Below are positions 26,029-38,122 of a stretch of 64,000 bases of DNA, piece after piece. The translations under genes and the position numbers were made by a program. The notes below the pieces were generated by a model, which had not been told where the DNA came from, searched no databases, and worked only from the letters and a program-made list of their open reading frames with translations. The stretch is from positions 1,612,001-1,676,000 of the forward strand of contig OZ234499.1 in NCBI GenBank assembly GCA_965153455.1. The letters are read 5' to 3'. The stretch is from Sphagnum compactum (Eukaryota; Bryophyta; Sphagnopsida; Sphagnales). Position 1 is the first letter of the stretch, and every line of letters starts with the position of its first letter.

Positions 26029-27204
26029 TCTCTCTCTCTCTCTCTCTCTCTCACTCGACTGCGAGTGGTAGCGATGGCGGTGCGGTGGGGTGCGGGGGCA
26101 GGAAGCGCTTTCAATTACGCCGTCCTCGTCGCAGATTTTGCGCTTCCCGATTTCCGGATCCGGCAGTAATAATAGTATAGTAGTAGTACTGTTGTGAAGT
26201 TTAGTTTCCTCATTGATCGCGTGCTGATGGTCGGTCTCTTCGCGAACTTCAGTTTTGATCATCGCGCAGAAGCCGGCGACAAAGGCGCATACAAATGCCA
26301 TGCAGCCAAACCCAACATACAAACTGGCTCCATGTACTCTCTTCCTCCTCCTCCTCCTCCTCTGCCTCCTTTTTTTCTTTGCAATTGTTTTGCACATCTT
26401 TCTTTCTTCGTAGTCAAGGAGCTGCAGCAAAGAGAGATCCAACCTCAACCAAAAAAAAAATTGCAACTTGTACCTCAGTAGTGTTGCAGCAGATTCAATT
26501 TCTGAAAGTAAAAGATGAGCTTGGTTTGTTCTTTCTTTCAGCTCCAGAATTTCAATCTCGTACTAATCACGATTTTATTGAAATCTTTGTGGTCTTGTTG
26601 TTGTTTTTGTGACGTAATAGATTTGTTTGTGGAGTTGCGAAGCTGCAGCAATTTTGTTATGTGCTTGCTCTTAGAGCTTTGTTTTTGGGGTGGTTTTTTC
26701 AGTTATAAGTCCTCAACGTACTGACTGGAGGTTTTGCAGGAAGCTGGTGGAGTGAGGAAACAATTGCAGCTAGGTAGCAATGTCGATATCGCGATATTTG
26801 AATGTTCCGTAATACTGCAGATCATGTAGCAGTGGAATTTTGAAAAGTGCCGCATTCGAGGTTTGCGCACTTAGATTCGAGGTTGTGGATTTCGAGAGTT
26901 CTGGTTCAATCTGCAGCGGAGTGACGAATTGCGGATCATCGACAAAAGCAGCTGGATTGTGTAGTTCGAGAGGTGGTCGAGCAACCTCCGGAAGCTTAGG
27001 ATTAGTTTGTCGTCTGAGGATCATGTGATCGGAAGCCGCGTAAGAGGTTCGATTCTCACAAGCTTACAGGGGACCCAGTAGTGTCCGGATCCTGTTGCGA
27101 TAGAGTCGGTTATCTTCAAGCTCTGAGCAATCTCCGCTGAATTTTTGAGCAAAAGACTCGTGTTTTTGTATAGCTTAGTCACCAGACTCGAGCTTCAGGG
27201 ATCC
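26029..27204 (+). promoter_or_regulatory. Probable promoter and long 5' leader of the DUF688 gene, with (TC)12
   Basis: A perfect TC run at 26029-26052 and a CTC/TCC triplet run near 26340-26360 precede the coding region. Such pyrimidine tracts are common around plant transcription starts. Several upstream ATGs with short frames lie before the coding ATG, and a possible leader-intron acceptor (GGTTTTGCAG) lies at about 26730-26739. The transcription start itself cannot be read from sequence. Confidence 0.4.
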
Positions 27205-30200
27205 ATGTCTAGAATGGAGACGAAGGCAGCAGCAGCAACAGGGAGTGATCACGACTTGTTGCTACGGGTTTCGTTTCCCAGTAGTCGCAGGGATTACCAG
27301 CTCAGAAGCTGCAAGAGCAACAATCCCAGTAGTATTGCCAGCAGCGGTGGCTCGATCAATCCTGCAGATGTCGTCGCTGCTGGTCAGGCATCATCGATCT
27401 CACCCAATCCTCTTTTGATCAGCTTCCAGTTGCAGCAACAAGCTCCGGTTCAGCTTTCCGTGAACGCGAACAAACTGCAGAGCGCTGAGAATCCCGCGAG
27501 CTTCTTCAGCGGATCGTTGCGACGTAATGTGGATCATCATCACCAGCCTCGCTACGCTTTGAGGCCGATCAGGAACTTTATGAGTGGGGAAGTGGGCGGG
27601 GTCGTCTCGAGCTCGACAGTGCTACAAGCACCCAAGAGTTCGGTTTCTAGTATCAAAGCGCGTCCGTGGGTGAGTGGCGAGATCGAGAGAGTTTCGAGCA
27701 GCTCATCGAGAGGAGTCTGCACGTCGTCGTCGTCGGGTTTAGAGAGGGCCGGCAGCTGCAGTCTGCGTGAGTCCGGGGGTGCAAACGTCCACGACGGTGA
27801 CAACGATAAATTACGTCGAGGGCGACGACGACCCTCGGCTGCCATCGCCTGGGACAACCTGAACGACCATTCGCGGGAAGAAAGTCCCATGCGCTTGCAT
27901 GAGGCGGCGGTAGTCGGCGTGCCATTCAAGTGGGAGGAAGTCCCTGGCAGAGCTCGTCGCAGAGATGGAGACGAGCGCGCCGACGACCCATTGCAGCTTT
28001 CCAGAACGAAAAGCTGGACGACTCCCAGTTCGCGAATCTTCGAAGCTGGCAACAAAACCGCAACGGTTTCTTCAGAAGCTCGACGAGGTTTTGACGAGCT
28101 CGGTCAGGACGATGGGGAAGACGTTGCTGATGCGTCACGAAGCAGCAGCCGACGCTACTACTCTCCCATGGGTTCGAGACTCGACGATCGATCCTTTAGC
28201 TTTGACGCAAGGTCCAGCAGCAATCCGGATGAGCTCGAGAACAAACGTCTAGCTGCAGCGGCGGTGCACATCGATCTGGTCGCACCAGCAGCTGCGAAAT
28301 TCCTGATCGAGACGACGAACACTGCAGCCGTGTCGCCGCTTCCCTGCACACCCGGCAAGCATGCACTGGCAGTACCCTTCAAGTGGGAAGAAGCTCCGGG
28401 CAAGCCCATGAAGCTTGACGACACCTCCGCAGCTGCAATTCCTGCGCTACTACAACTCCCTCCACGACTCTCTGGGACGACGATGATACATAAAGCTCTT
28501 TACAAGAACATGGCAAGAAAAACTCTTGCTACTGATCAGACTCCATGGCGCAGCTCCAGTCTCAACAAATCCATGAGTGCTCCTGTCTCCATCTGGGACC
28601 CTCACATTCCTCAGGTATCCTGGTCGTCTTCTTCTGAAGAAAGAAGAGAGGGAACCACCCATTTCCATCATTCAGCTCCACTGGTGGGGGGATGGAGAGA
28701 GAGGTCAAAATCCTCTTCGGAATCTGCTGCTGCTGTTGCTGCCACAAGAGAGTCATCACCGTGCATGCAAGCTCCTACTGCTTGGAGAACTACTACTGCT
28801 TTGGGCAGTGCTATGTCTAGTGGTCCCATTCTGAGAAAACTTCCTGCACAGCACCAGCAGCTGCTCTTGGAATCCACTGCTGCCCCTGGTGATGCTTGTG
28901 AAAACAGCAGTTTGGTGCCAGGATTTGGAAGATCACAAGCTGATGGGGGGAAGAATCTGCAGGCGTCATGGTCACCAACGAGCATCCTTTATCAAAGGCC
29001 GACTTCAGTGCAATCCTCAGTTTCTGATGTGGCGGAGGCACACCAGCAATCATCATCATCATCGTCATCATCACCACCACTGATGATGACAACCATGACT
29101 AGAGCTTCATCAATTTCAAACTCAACCTCACAATCAAGCACCTCACAGGAGTCAGTTGAACAGCATTCCTGCTCAGAGATTCTTGCTAGCCCAACAAGCT
29201 CCACAAATCTGATAGCACTTCTTAAGAAGAAATGTAGAGTGACAAGATCAGCATGGCCATATCCAAAACCAAGAAGCTTCACAAGCCACCATCACCCAGG
29301 TCAAGCAACAACAGATGATAATGCACACCAGCAGCAACAAGATTTGCAGCAGGTTTCCACAGGTCCAGAGCCACCATGGTGCCGCTGCCACCACCCTGCA
29401 CGAGGAGATGATGATGATCCTTGTGTCCAGTCCCTTGACCCTTTGGCAGCTTCCCGAAAAACCAGCAAGCAGCATCAGGTTGAGCTCAACCATGACTGCT
29501 ACAGCCATGGATCATCAGCAACCAGCAAGCATCATGGTGAGCTCCATGACTGCAATAATCATGAATCATCAGCAGCATCTCCTGCAACCTCCAACATCTT
29601 GTCACTACCAGTAAATCAATATCACACCAGTGACAATACGGACTATTGTCTTGAGCTTGAAGGTGCAAGGCATGGATCAGAGGTCCTCCTCACTACATCA
29701 TCTGCAATTCGATACCATCATGAAGAACCTCCTCCTGTGAGGTCACGAGTAATGTATGCTGATATTGTGCCAGCTGCTGCTGCTGTTGCTGGAGAGCAAG
29801 AAAACAAAATGGTGCAAGATGAATGCAGTGGAGCTGATGATGATGAGAAGCAGTCTGAATTCTTCACATGCTTTGGGTTTCCTCTCTCGCCAGCAAGGTT
29901 TCTCTCCAAGGCACAACAACAACAACAACAACAACAACAGGTGTCTGCAAGAAGCAATTGGGTGGCAGACCCAACAAAACTGCTGTGGGTTGATAATCCT
30001 TCTTGGGTATCACCAGATATCTATGCCGAAGATGGATACAAATCACCTGCTTATACTGCAACACTTGAGCTTTTGTCTCCTTCTGCAGACCTGATGACCA
30101 GGAGAATGGGATCTGGATTGAGGACACAGAGCTTGAAACTTCCTCGACCCATGATGATAAACAAGAGCTTACTTGTTGTAAGTACTGCCTGAAAAAAGAT

Positions 30201-30430
30201 TCATATTTGTCTGTTGTTGCAGTTTCGGTTTTTTTTCGTGATTTCTTTGTTTTGGTGGAGTTTTCAACCATCTGAGAATTTTTACAGTTTCTGTGGTTTT
30301 TTTGACATTGGGTGTTTTGTGTTTTGTTAAAAAATTGCAGGGATCTATGTGCAAGTCATTGAAGCGCACGGTTTTGAAGTGTGCAATGCGGTGTTGTCAC
30401 AGAAAAAAACCTGTTGTTGAGATGAGATGA
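27205..30430 (+). CDS. DUF688 family protein, about 1020 residues, two exons
   Basis: Exon 1 runs from the ATG at 27205 (second in-frame ATG at 27214) to 30177. A consensus donor GTAAGT starts at 30178. The 163-bp intron ends in TTGCAG at 30340. Exon 2 is 30341-30430 and adds 29 residues (GSMCKSLKRTVLKCAMRCC then basic residues) before TGA. Without splicing, the frame would stop three codons after the donor at 30190-30192. The protein carries two copies of the DUF688 hallmark: VPFKWEEVPG at residue 239 and VPFKWEEAPG at residue 390. Low-complexity Ser, His and Asp stretches follow, then FPLSPARFLSKA next to a (CAA/CAG) glutamine run at residues 904-912. No membrane segment or catalytic motif is visible. 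The family is plant-specific and of unknown biochemical role; nuclear or cytosolic location is inference. GC content and CAG-rich codon use are higher than in flanking DNA. Start and family are well supported; exon 2 is good but untested. Confidence 0.85.
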
Positions 30431-32447
30431 CCACTTCTGTTCTCCTGAAATTAAGTCTCAGTCATGCAACAAGGTACTCTACTTCTCAGTGCTTCTTCTT
30501 CTTCTTCACCTTTGCTTTTCTTTCACAAACAGGTGCGGCAGCACTTCAAAGTACCAATTGAGAGATGCTTTGATGAACGTAACCACACATCAAATGCTAC
30601 AGTCAACTAGAGCAAGATGTTGTTTTGCATGAATCAATCTCACATTTAGGATTTCTTTGACAATTTAAACAGGACAATGTGAGGAAAGGGTTGCAAAAAA
30701 CCATGAGTGACATCAAAGGCAACTAAGACTCCAAAGGAGCTTTTTTTACCAAGGTGCGCAAAAACCATGAGTGGCAAAGGAGCTTTACTGTCATCTCCCA
30801 TATTTCTTTGATCATATCAAGCAAAGAGAACACATGGAGATAGGTATCATCTCAACAGCTTTGATGATCACAGTGTTGCTGCTGCTGCATACTCAACTGT
30901 GATACTCTTCATTTGACAGGTGTGACTGATTGACTCTCTCTCTCATGAGCATCTTTGATGCAACCAAATGTTGGGTGGTTGAACAGAACTTGAAGCAAGT
31001 TTAACTACTGTGAATCAATTCACATGTACAAGAGTTACAGGAAGCATTTTAACTGGGGGCTTTTAGTGCACCTCTTGTTGCTCTTGATCTCAACTACATC
31101 TGGTTCTTTCAATAGCAAGCAGTTTCCAGAACTCCAACCAGCTTTTAGGAGACCTACTTTAGATCTTTGGGAGTGGAAAAGCACAAAGACGCTTGTTTGA
31201 GAACCTCTCTGTGTTAGGTACCCAATCTTTCTTAATTGTTGATGAAGCCCAAAGAAATTCCCAATATATTTGCAAAGTACAATTAAATTACTCTTGTCAG
31301 GTTTTTCTTGTCTTCAAAAGTCTACAAGATTGCAACCAATTTTGTTCTTCCAAAAAATAAAATCACAGTTTAAAGTGAAAAAGTGAAAATTTGTTGATGA
31401 AATCATAAGTTGTTATTTAAAAATTATGTAATTTGATTTGATTTTTCTCCTATCACATGAAAGTACAAGTTCAAGATTTAACACCATTGTCCTGGTAGAA
31501 CTCATCATAATAGTAATGATGGAAGGTTAAATGATAAAACATTGTACTCTGTATTAGATGTTGTCAATTATTGGTATTGATGACTGTAACATGAACAATC
31601 AAAATAACAAAACAATAATGGATTTCAAATGAATACCATAAGCCCCAAAGTGATACCTAAAAACAATTTCTCTACAAGGAGTCTGTGTCACCAAACCGAT
31701 AATTATACAAAACCCACTTGTAGGCGACAATCCAAACACAAGTGGAGATGGTGGACAAGAACTGAAACCAAACAAGCAGACATGCTGGAAAAAATTCCCA
31801 ACCACACAAGCAGACATGTTGGAAAGGAATCCAAACTACACACAAGCACGTCTGTTTGGTAAAAATCCAAACCACAAAAGAAGAGGGGACACACTGAAAA
31901 AAAATCCAAACACAAAACTACAGTAGCTAACAATTTCATGAAATGAAGCTTCATAAGTGTCCTCCTGAAATGAATAATGAATTAAGAAAATCAAATTTTC
32001 TTCAAGGATCACATTCATAAACATGTCAACCAGTAGAGAAAGTATCTGTACAATCTGTAAATATGAACTTACTGCAGTGCAAAGCAGGAGGAATAAATGG
32101 TGAAAGATGTCTAAAGAGAGAGGCATTTTCTGTCAGTGTTTGTGTGGAGGCAGAGATACTCTCATACCTCCACTCCCTCTTCCCGTAACCTGAAGGCAAA
32201 TAACTGCTACAGACAAAGTGGGTCCTAGAAAGAGTACGGATTACATAAGCATTCACACCAGGAATCATAAGCCTGCAACCAATTGTTGGTTGTGTGGCCA
32301 TTCAGGGTAAACTTCAGAGAGACAGTTGGAGATTCTACATCATGTCGAGCAGAAGTGTGCAATCCAATAACCTTGTGGTATTGGGCTCAATGAAATTTTC
32401 TCCTGAGGAAAGTGGATAGAGGAAGGCAGGCTTAACAGAAACCAGTA
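30431..32447. other. Space between convergent genes (3' flanks of DUF688 and MAEA/GID9)
   Basis: The two neighbouring genes point toward each other, so both 3' UTRs must fall here. The interval holds a short near-repeat of GAACTTT/GGAGCTTT-type sequence (about 30715-30785). A pair of similar segments lies at about 31780-31850 (AAACAAGCAGACATG / ACACAAGCAGACATG). No coding exon is assigned. Confidence 0.5.
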
Positions 32448-35444
32448 TTAGGAAATGAATGCCCTTGCAAGATCAGAAAAGTTGCAGACATCACCTGTCC
32501 TAGGACATGTAATCTTTCCCTGGTTTGCTTTTGCCATCTCCTCCAAGGCCTGGAATTGCACCATGTTTTAACAGATCAGAAAGTTCAGCAAACTGTGGAA
32601 TCACTAGATAACACGAACTAAAGACCACAATCTCTGAGAACAGAATCGCAGTTAAAAGAGGGTTTGCAATCTTGCTCTCTAAGCATGATCACTGCCCAAT
32701 CATGAAGATAACACAACACGGTAAAGGAGCAGATATGATAGACACACCTTGCGGCTATAGACATAGCCATTGGGTAGCACCAAAGGTGGGTTGTCCTCAT
32801 TCATGAGCTCCTTTGAAATGTAACACACTAGCTTACTGTGAAAGTGCTTTGCAAATGGTAGTGGTTCTGCCAGCTTCCGGAACGTCTCCTGTGACAGTGG
32901 ATCCTCCTTTGTGCACCCTTCCTCATAGCAAAATCTGATCAAATGTCTGAGTCAAGAAAATTCATGCCACCAGGTGCACTGACTAAAATCCATTAGCGTA
33001 GACACCTTAGAGATTTGCTATGTGGTCCGCAGCTACTTTGTCACACAAAGATGTTCTGCCTGTCACCCTTTTCCTAGTTGTCTCAATAGAATTCAATCCG
33101 TCTAACAAGTATTGCACAACAGGTGTGGCATGAACCACACCATGCACCTTCTATTCCCTGACAAAATTTATGCTACAATCCTGTACCCCTGAGAGCATTG
33201 TAGCTGTACTGCCGGCGTGGACAATATAATGGGAAAGTGCAACAAACATGCAGCAAAAAATGGAGTTTTGAACCTGATTTGTACCAATCACATCCCAATA
33301 ATTGGTTGCATCTCTCTTACCATATCTACATCTAGGGTGTCACAATTTTCTATATGGGGATACGGTGTCTTCAAAGCTGAGAGGCCAGCCTGGAGGTGGA
33401 TGTGGAGGAGAGGTTCCAAAGTCATGCCATACAGCTTATAAAACTCCTGCTTGAATTGCTGTATCAAGTTGTTCCACTGCTGTGCATCAAACAATATCTG
33501 CACCAACACACTGACCCCTTAGTTTCAACGATGCAGTGAACCCAGGGCAAGCACCACACTGCCAATCCAACATGATGCAAGGAGGCTCACACCTCCAAGA
33601 ACAAGAGAAAAGACCTTGTAGCCCGGGCAGTCAGTGTTGCTCTTGAAAGCAAGGGTGGCCATGGCCTGCTGCAGCTCCTTCATATTGGTGGCACCCCAAG
33701 ATGCCAGGTGCTTGCGGGCATACATTATAGCCTCAATCATCCGATCCCCTCGCACCAACTCTATAAATTCTTGCAATCTGAGCTTGAACTCAAGCTTACT
33801 CTGTACAGATGTCACATGGAAACCTCCAACTAGTTAGAAAGAAGCCAGCATGTCATGATTCCAAAACTTGCAGCTAAGCATTTTCAAACCCCATGGACAT
33901 GATATGTTCACTAATAGAAAGGGTCGATCGATCCTGTAGCATAGGGCATGTCATCATATTAGACACTAGACCATTCACAAGTACCTTTGATTTCTTGAGT
34001 TTTGACTTGTTTTCAGCACACCATGCAAGCGCCTCTGAGCAGTCCTTGTTGAGAAGTGCATCCACCACTTTGCGCGCATCTACAAATATGTCAATGTCCA
34101 CTAGCTCCTGCAGCCTCAAAAACATTGCTTAGTCACATCAACAAGAAACAGATAGTTCAATGCAAGGTGGCTGTCATTTCCTGAACACCAACATGAAAAC
34201 TTCCAAGTAGCAACCATATTCACATTGATGACATACTCCTAATTCTTTGCAATTCTACCACCAGCCGGTCCCGGCAACATTAGATGCAAAAGTCACACTC
34301 ATGGAGCCATAACATCCAACAGGCTAACCTGGAGGTTGTTGGCTTCAGTAAGCTTTGTGGCAGTGTCATAGTAGGAGGAGCGTAGCATGTAATCTACAAG
34401 AATTCGCTCAACCCGGACATTGTTCCAGCTTGCATGGCCATCCTTGGTTCCCAGCTGCTGCAACATGCTCAAGTGGTCAAGCCTAGCACGACACCTTTGC
34501 ACCTGTGCTTGTTCACTCCTGTTGCTCTCATCCAACTGCTAGTCCAACCCCAAATCCCATGAAGCACATGAGATGCAACAAAAATGGGACCTTGATAACT
34601 CCCACTATTCTGATCTTTGCTTGTTGTTGTAGCACAAAATGCTGTGTGGGTTTGATTGAAAAGATGCGAGTCTTGATCAAGTTGCCATAAGACAACAATA
34701 CATCCTTGAGATAAGTTATGCATCAGCACACATATTCTCCCCAAGAACACCAATCTTATCATCAGAAACCACCATACAAAGAAGCTTGACTGAGAGTCTG
34801 TACTTATCTTTGCTTGCTTTTCAAGAGCTGTAACTAAGGTAGATGCAGTTGTAAAGATTCAATGTATCAGAATGTATCTTGCAGGAGTTCCAAACCACAA
34901 CCTCTTGCAAGCGCACAAGCCACAAACACTACAGATTATAATACAGAAGATATGCCAAACACACATACCTTGCGCTTAAGGCCTTGCAAGCGGGACACCA
35001 GAGAAGTGAGATGTTGCACCACCTCCTCTTTAGACATGTCCTTGTCAACAACATCTGCCACTCCTGCAACCACAGCATTGACCTCCTTCTCAACCAGCCG
35101 TGTGCTAATCCGCATCACCTTCTTCAATTGCTCATAAGGCACCTTTGCAGACAATACAAAACACTTTTTTCAGAACACACTAACTCCTGCATTTCAGTGC
35201 TCAAAGCCCTCTGGTCATGTAAATGTAGCATCCCTTTTCATATGCACCAACAACAACAACAGCATCCATATACAGAACCTTATGACCAAGCCACAATCCA
35301 ATTCAGACTCACCTTCACCAATTGATGCTCAAGCTTCAGTGATTCCAATGTCTGATCATTGAGCCGTGGTGGTGGCGGTGCTGTGACTGCAACTGGAGCT
35401 CCTGTGGATGTCCCATTGTTCATCACTGCATTCTCAGACTCCAT
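32448..35444 (-). CDS. MAEA: MAEA/GID9 homologue, RING-type subunit of the GID/CTLH E3 ubiquitin ligase, complete
   Basis: Eight exons, all with GT-AG borders and continuous frame: 35444-35313, 35142-34969, 34535-34329, 34107-33985, 33800-33615, 33497-33364, 32934-32748 and 32549-32448 (stop TAA 32448-32450). Together they give 414 residues, close to the roughly 390-410 usual for plant and animal members. Order of parts: a short Pro-rich N-terminus; a helical region (residues 45-130); a LisH segment around 140-172 (RVERILVDYMLRSSYYDTA); a CTLH region around 175-240 (SEALAWCAENKSKLKKSK); a CRA-like helical part; then the degenerate RING of the Gid type from about 353. Metal-site candidates are C356, C396 and C403, with the conserved LPNGYVYS and CPRTG motifs. 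In yeast and animals the protein pairs with RMND5/Gid2 as the catalytic RING dimer, so an E3 role in the nucleus/cytoplasm is inferred here by homology. All introns are short (144-433 bp). The identity is very secure. Confidence 0.96.
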
Positions 35445-36310
35445 TTCCTTGTTCTCTTTTTCTTTTCTTTTTTCTTTTGCTCTCAGGCTGTACTCCCCTC
35501 AAAACATCTCTGTGGTATCTGATGTCATTTGAGTTCAAATTCCCCGACCAAAAAGGGGCTCCATTCACAATTCTGCTGTCATCCAGCAATTTCCATGCTT
35601 CATCAAGAAGAGCACAAGGAGGTAAACACCTGCACAAAGGAATGAGGGGAAAAAACACACGCACAACACTCGAACCTCCGCCACTAGCAACAAACGACAA
35701 GGGAAAAAAGACGAAAAACACCGCAATATGCCTCCATAAACCATCCAAGAGAACTCTCGAAAAAACAATCACCGCGTATTCTAACAAATCACAAAATAAC
35801 CGGAGCGCACAAGGTGATCAGATTTCAAGCTTCCTGATGAAAGAAAAAACCACCAGCATCACAACCCTAACAATAACTACTACTACGCATCTATCTTTCT
35901 CGACATCTCAAACATATATCCAAACAAAAAATTCTCAAAAACAAGAACCTGATCACTCAGAGACAAGAATTCACCTTTTAATTGCTCGATCCAGACGCCA
36001 ACATCCACGGCCCGATTGCTGCTGGGAAGAACGAATCGTCAAACACAAGAGTTTCTTTTTTCACGCATCCCTTGTGAATGAAGGAAAGATTGAGAGGGAA
36101 TCAAAATTGGCGATTGAATGCTAATTTTACATAGTCTGGGAAGCGGATCCAAAAGATCGCAGATCACGAGACTGCGTGCAGCGACGCAAACATCCTTATC
36201 GCCATCGCCGCGAGAAGAGACTCCGAATTCACCGCAGCGAACAAAGGCATCGACGAGAGACAGAGAGAGAGATGGGTGTGGCCGGCTTGTCCAGTTCCCT
36301 CGAGTTTTGA
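35445..36310 (-). promoter_or_regulatory. 5' leader and probable promoter of the MAEA/GID9 gene
   Basis: Sequence upstream of the MAEA start is CT-rich on the - strand near the ATG, and carries a GA/CT tract near 36258-36272 (AGAGACAGAGAGAGAGA on the + strand). The start ATG (A at 35444) sits in a purine context (GGAAATGG). The end point of the leader cannot be fixed from sequence. Confidence 0.4.
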
Positions 36311-37629
36311 CCATTCATAACGCGGCACGTCAGCATTTGGGGATGTGGAATCTGGCCACTTCTCGAGATTTTGTCCACTCACAAGACAACAGGATGGGCA
36401 TTTGGGGATGTCGAAATTTCTTCTTGTCCACTTTCTTTTCACAGTTTTCTTTTTTCTTTTTTCTTTTTATTTTTTGGTTTTTTTTTTTCTGGTTGGGGGG
36501 GCCGGGGGGTCCCTCTCCTATTAGCCAAATTGAACCTTTGCTTTAAATGAAATAATTTAATTCTAGACATACTACAACACTTTTGAAAATAGTAATTTCA
36601 TAATAATTTTGTATGTATATCTTTAAATTGTATTATAATGCAATTTCTTTGGGGGTCATAGGAATCAAGATGATTTAAATTTTGATTTGTCAATCATGAT
36701 TTTAAACATATTTTATTTTTAAAAATAAAATTTAAATTTAAAAACTCATCCTTGGGGTAAGTGGCTCGTATTAGCCAATTGAACCCTTGCTTAAAATAAA
36801 GTTATTTTAATTGTAAGCATACAACTACACACTATAAAAAAATTTAATGTGATAATTATTATAAAAACTCAAAATTAGACTATGTAGTGTTTTTTTTTGG
36901 TGACAAAATTCTTTTGTGAACTCTGACTATGAATAAGCCCAACAAAAATATTTTAATGTTTCTAATTTTTAATTTTCTATGAAAAGATGTTCATATTGGA
37001 AAATAGTAAAGATGATGTTGATACTTTCTGCAGCTTTTCTATGTTTAGAAAATAGTTGGTAGGTTGAATGGGCCTAAGACAAAGGAATGTGGGGGTTTGT
37101 TGTTAGTCTCCATAGGACTATGTGTAGAATAAGGTCTACAAAAAGGAGGAGATTATGGAAACGCAATTAACATTTAAAATCATTTGTATGAAAAGTTAGT
37201 AAAACAAATTTCATAATTATGTATAAGTAGTTATAGTGCAATTGAAAAGATGTATGGCCCTAGTTACTTAGTACATGGTACTTAAGTAGATGTAACGGGC
37301 AATAACCCAATAGTTAATTAAGAAAAACAAGAAACGATTTGTAAAGCTAGTCACATAGTCATACTTTGTAGGCATTTATATGACTATAGTCACATAAATG
37401 ACAACAACTAGCATTTGCATATGACTATGTAAGACTGAATTTGGACATTATTTGGACTATATTGCAATATGTCCTCTTCATAAGAACCATTTTTTTGGCA
37501 TAATAACATATACATCCTATTGTGATCCATTGCTTTGTGAAGTATGTAGAAACTAACTTAAGGGCAATGAACAATAATCCAAATACATCGAGGCAAATGC
37601 AAACTAAAAACTAAAAATGAAACAAATAG
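36311..37629. other. AT-rich spacer
   Basis: No gene is visible. Two similar segments of about 40 bp (CGTATTAGCCAATTGAACCC near 36767 and CCTATTAGCCAAATTGAACC near 36517) mark an old duplication. Confidence 0.45.
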
Positions 37630-38122
37630 GGTTTGTCTATGGCAATTGAAGGTGTTTATGTAGTTCCCAAGTGCAATACATCACAAATCAAAAACATATA
37701 TGGTTTGCCCATGTTTTTTTGAAAGTGTTCACATAACTCCCAAATACAATACATCACAAATTAAGCACATATAAGGTTTGCCCATGTTTTTCTTGAAAGT
37801 GTCTACATAGTTTTCAAGTGCAATACATCATAAATCAATAACATGTAAGGTTTGCCCATGTTCTTTTGAAGGTGTCAACGATGTTCCCAAGGGTAATACA
37901 TAACCAAATCAAGACCATATAAGGTTTGCAAATGTATTTTGAAGATGTCTACAAGATTCCCAAGGCAATACAAAACCAATCAAAACCATACAGGGTCTAT
38001 CCATGCATTTGAAAGGTGTTTACATAACTCCCAATTGTAATATATCACAAATCAACAACATATGGGGTGTACCCATGTTTTTTGAAGTGTCTACAAAGCT
38101 CCCAAAGGAAACATGAAACCAA
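37630..38122 (+). repeat. Tandem repeat, seven copies of about 71-74 bp
   Basis: Units start at about 37630, 37702, 37775, 37849, 37923, 37994 and 38066. Each opens with GGTTTGCCCATGTTTT or a variant. Each also has a GTGT-CTACA segment and a CCCAAGTGCAATACATCACA segment, and ends in AACATATAA or similar. The last unit is truncated. Divergence between units is moderate, and period length is nearly constant. Confidence 0.9.

Noticed and set aside
25906-26466. 186-codon - strand open frame upstream of the DUF688 gene
   Set aside because: It is the complement of the CT/TCC tracts (long Arg/Glu runs) and lies in the probable promoter/leader. No homology is apparent.
27145-27204. In-frame extension of the DUF688 frame upstream of the ATG at 27205
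   Set aside because: The extension has no ATG; it would need a TTG start, which is not expected in a plant nuclear gene.
35408-36124. 238-codon + strand open frame
   Set aside because: It runs antisense over exon 1 and the 5' leader of the MAEA/GID9 gene, and is low-complexity (Phe/Leu, then Thr/Lys/Ser runs) with no domain.
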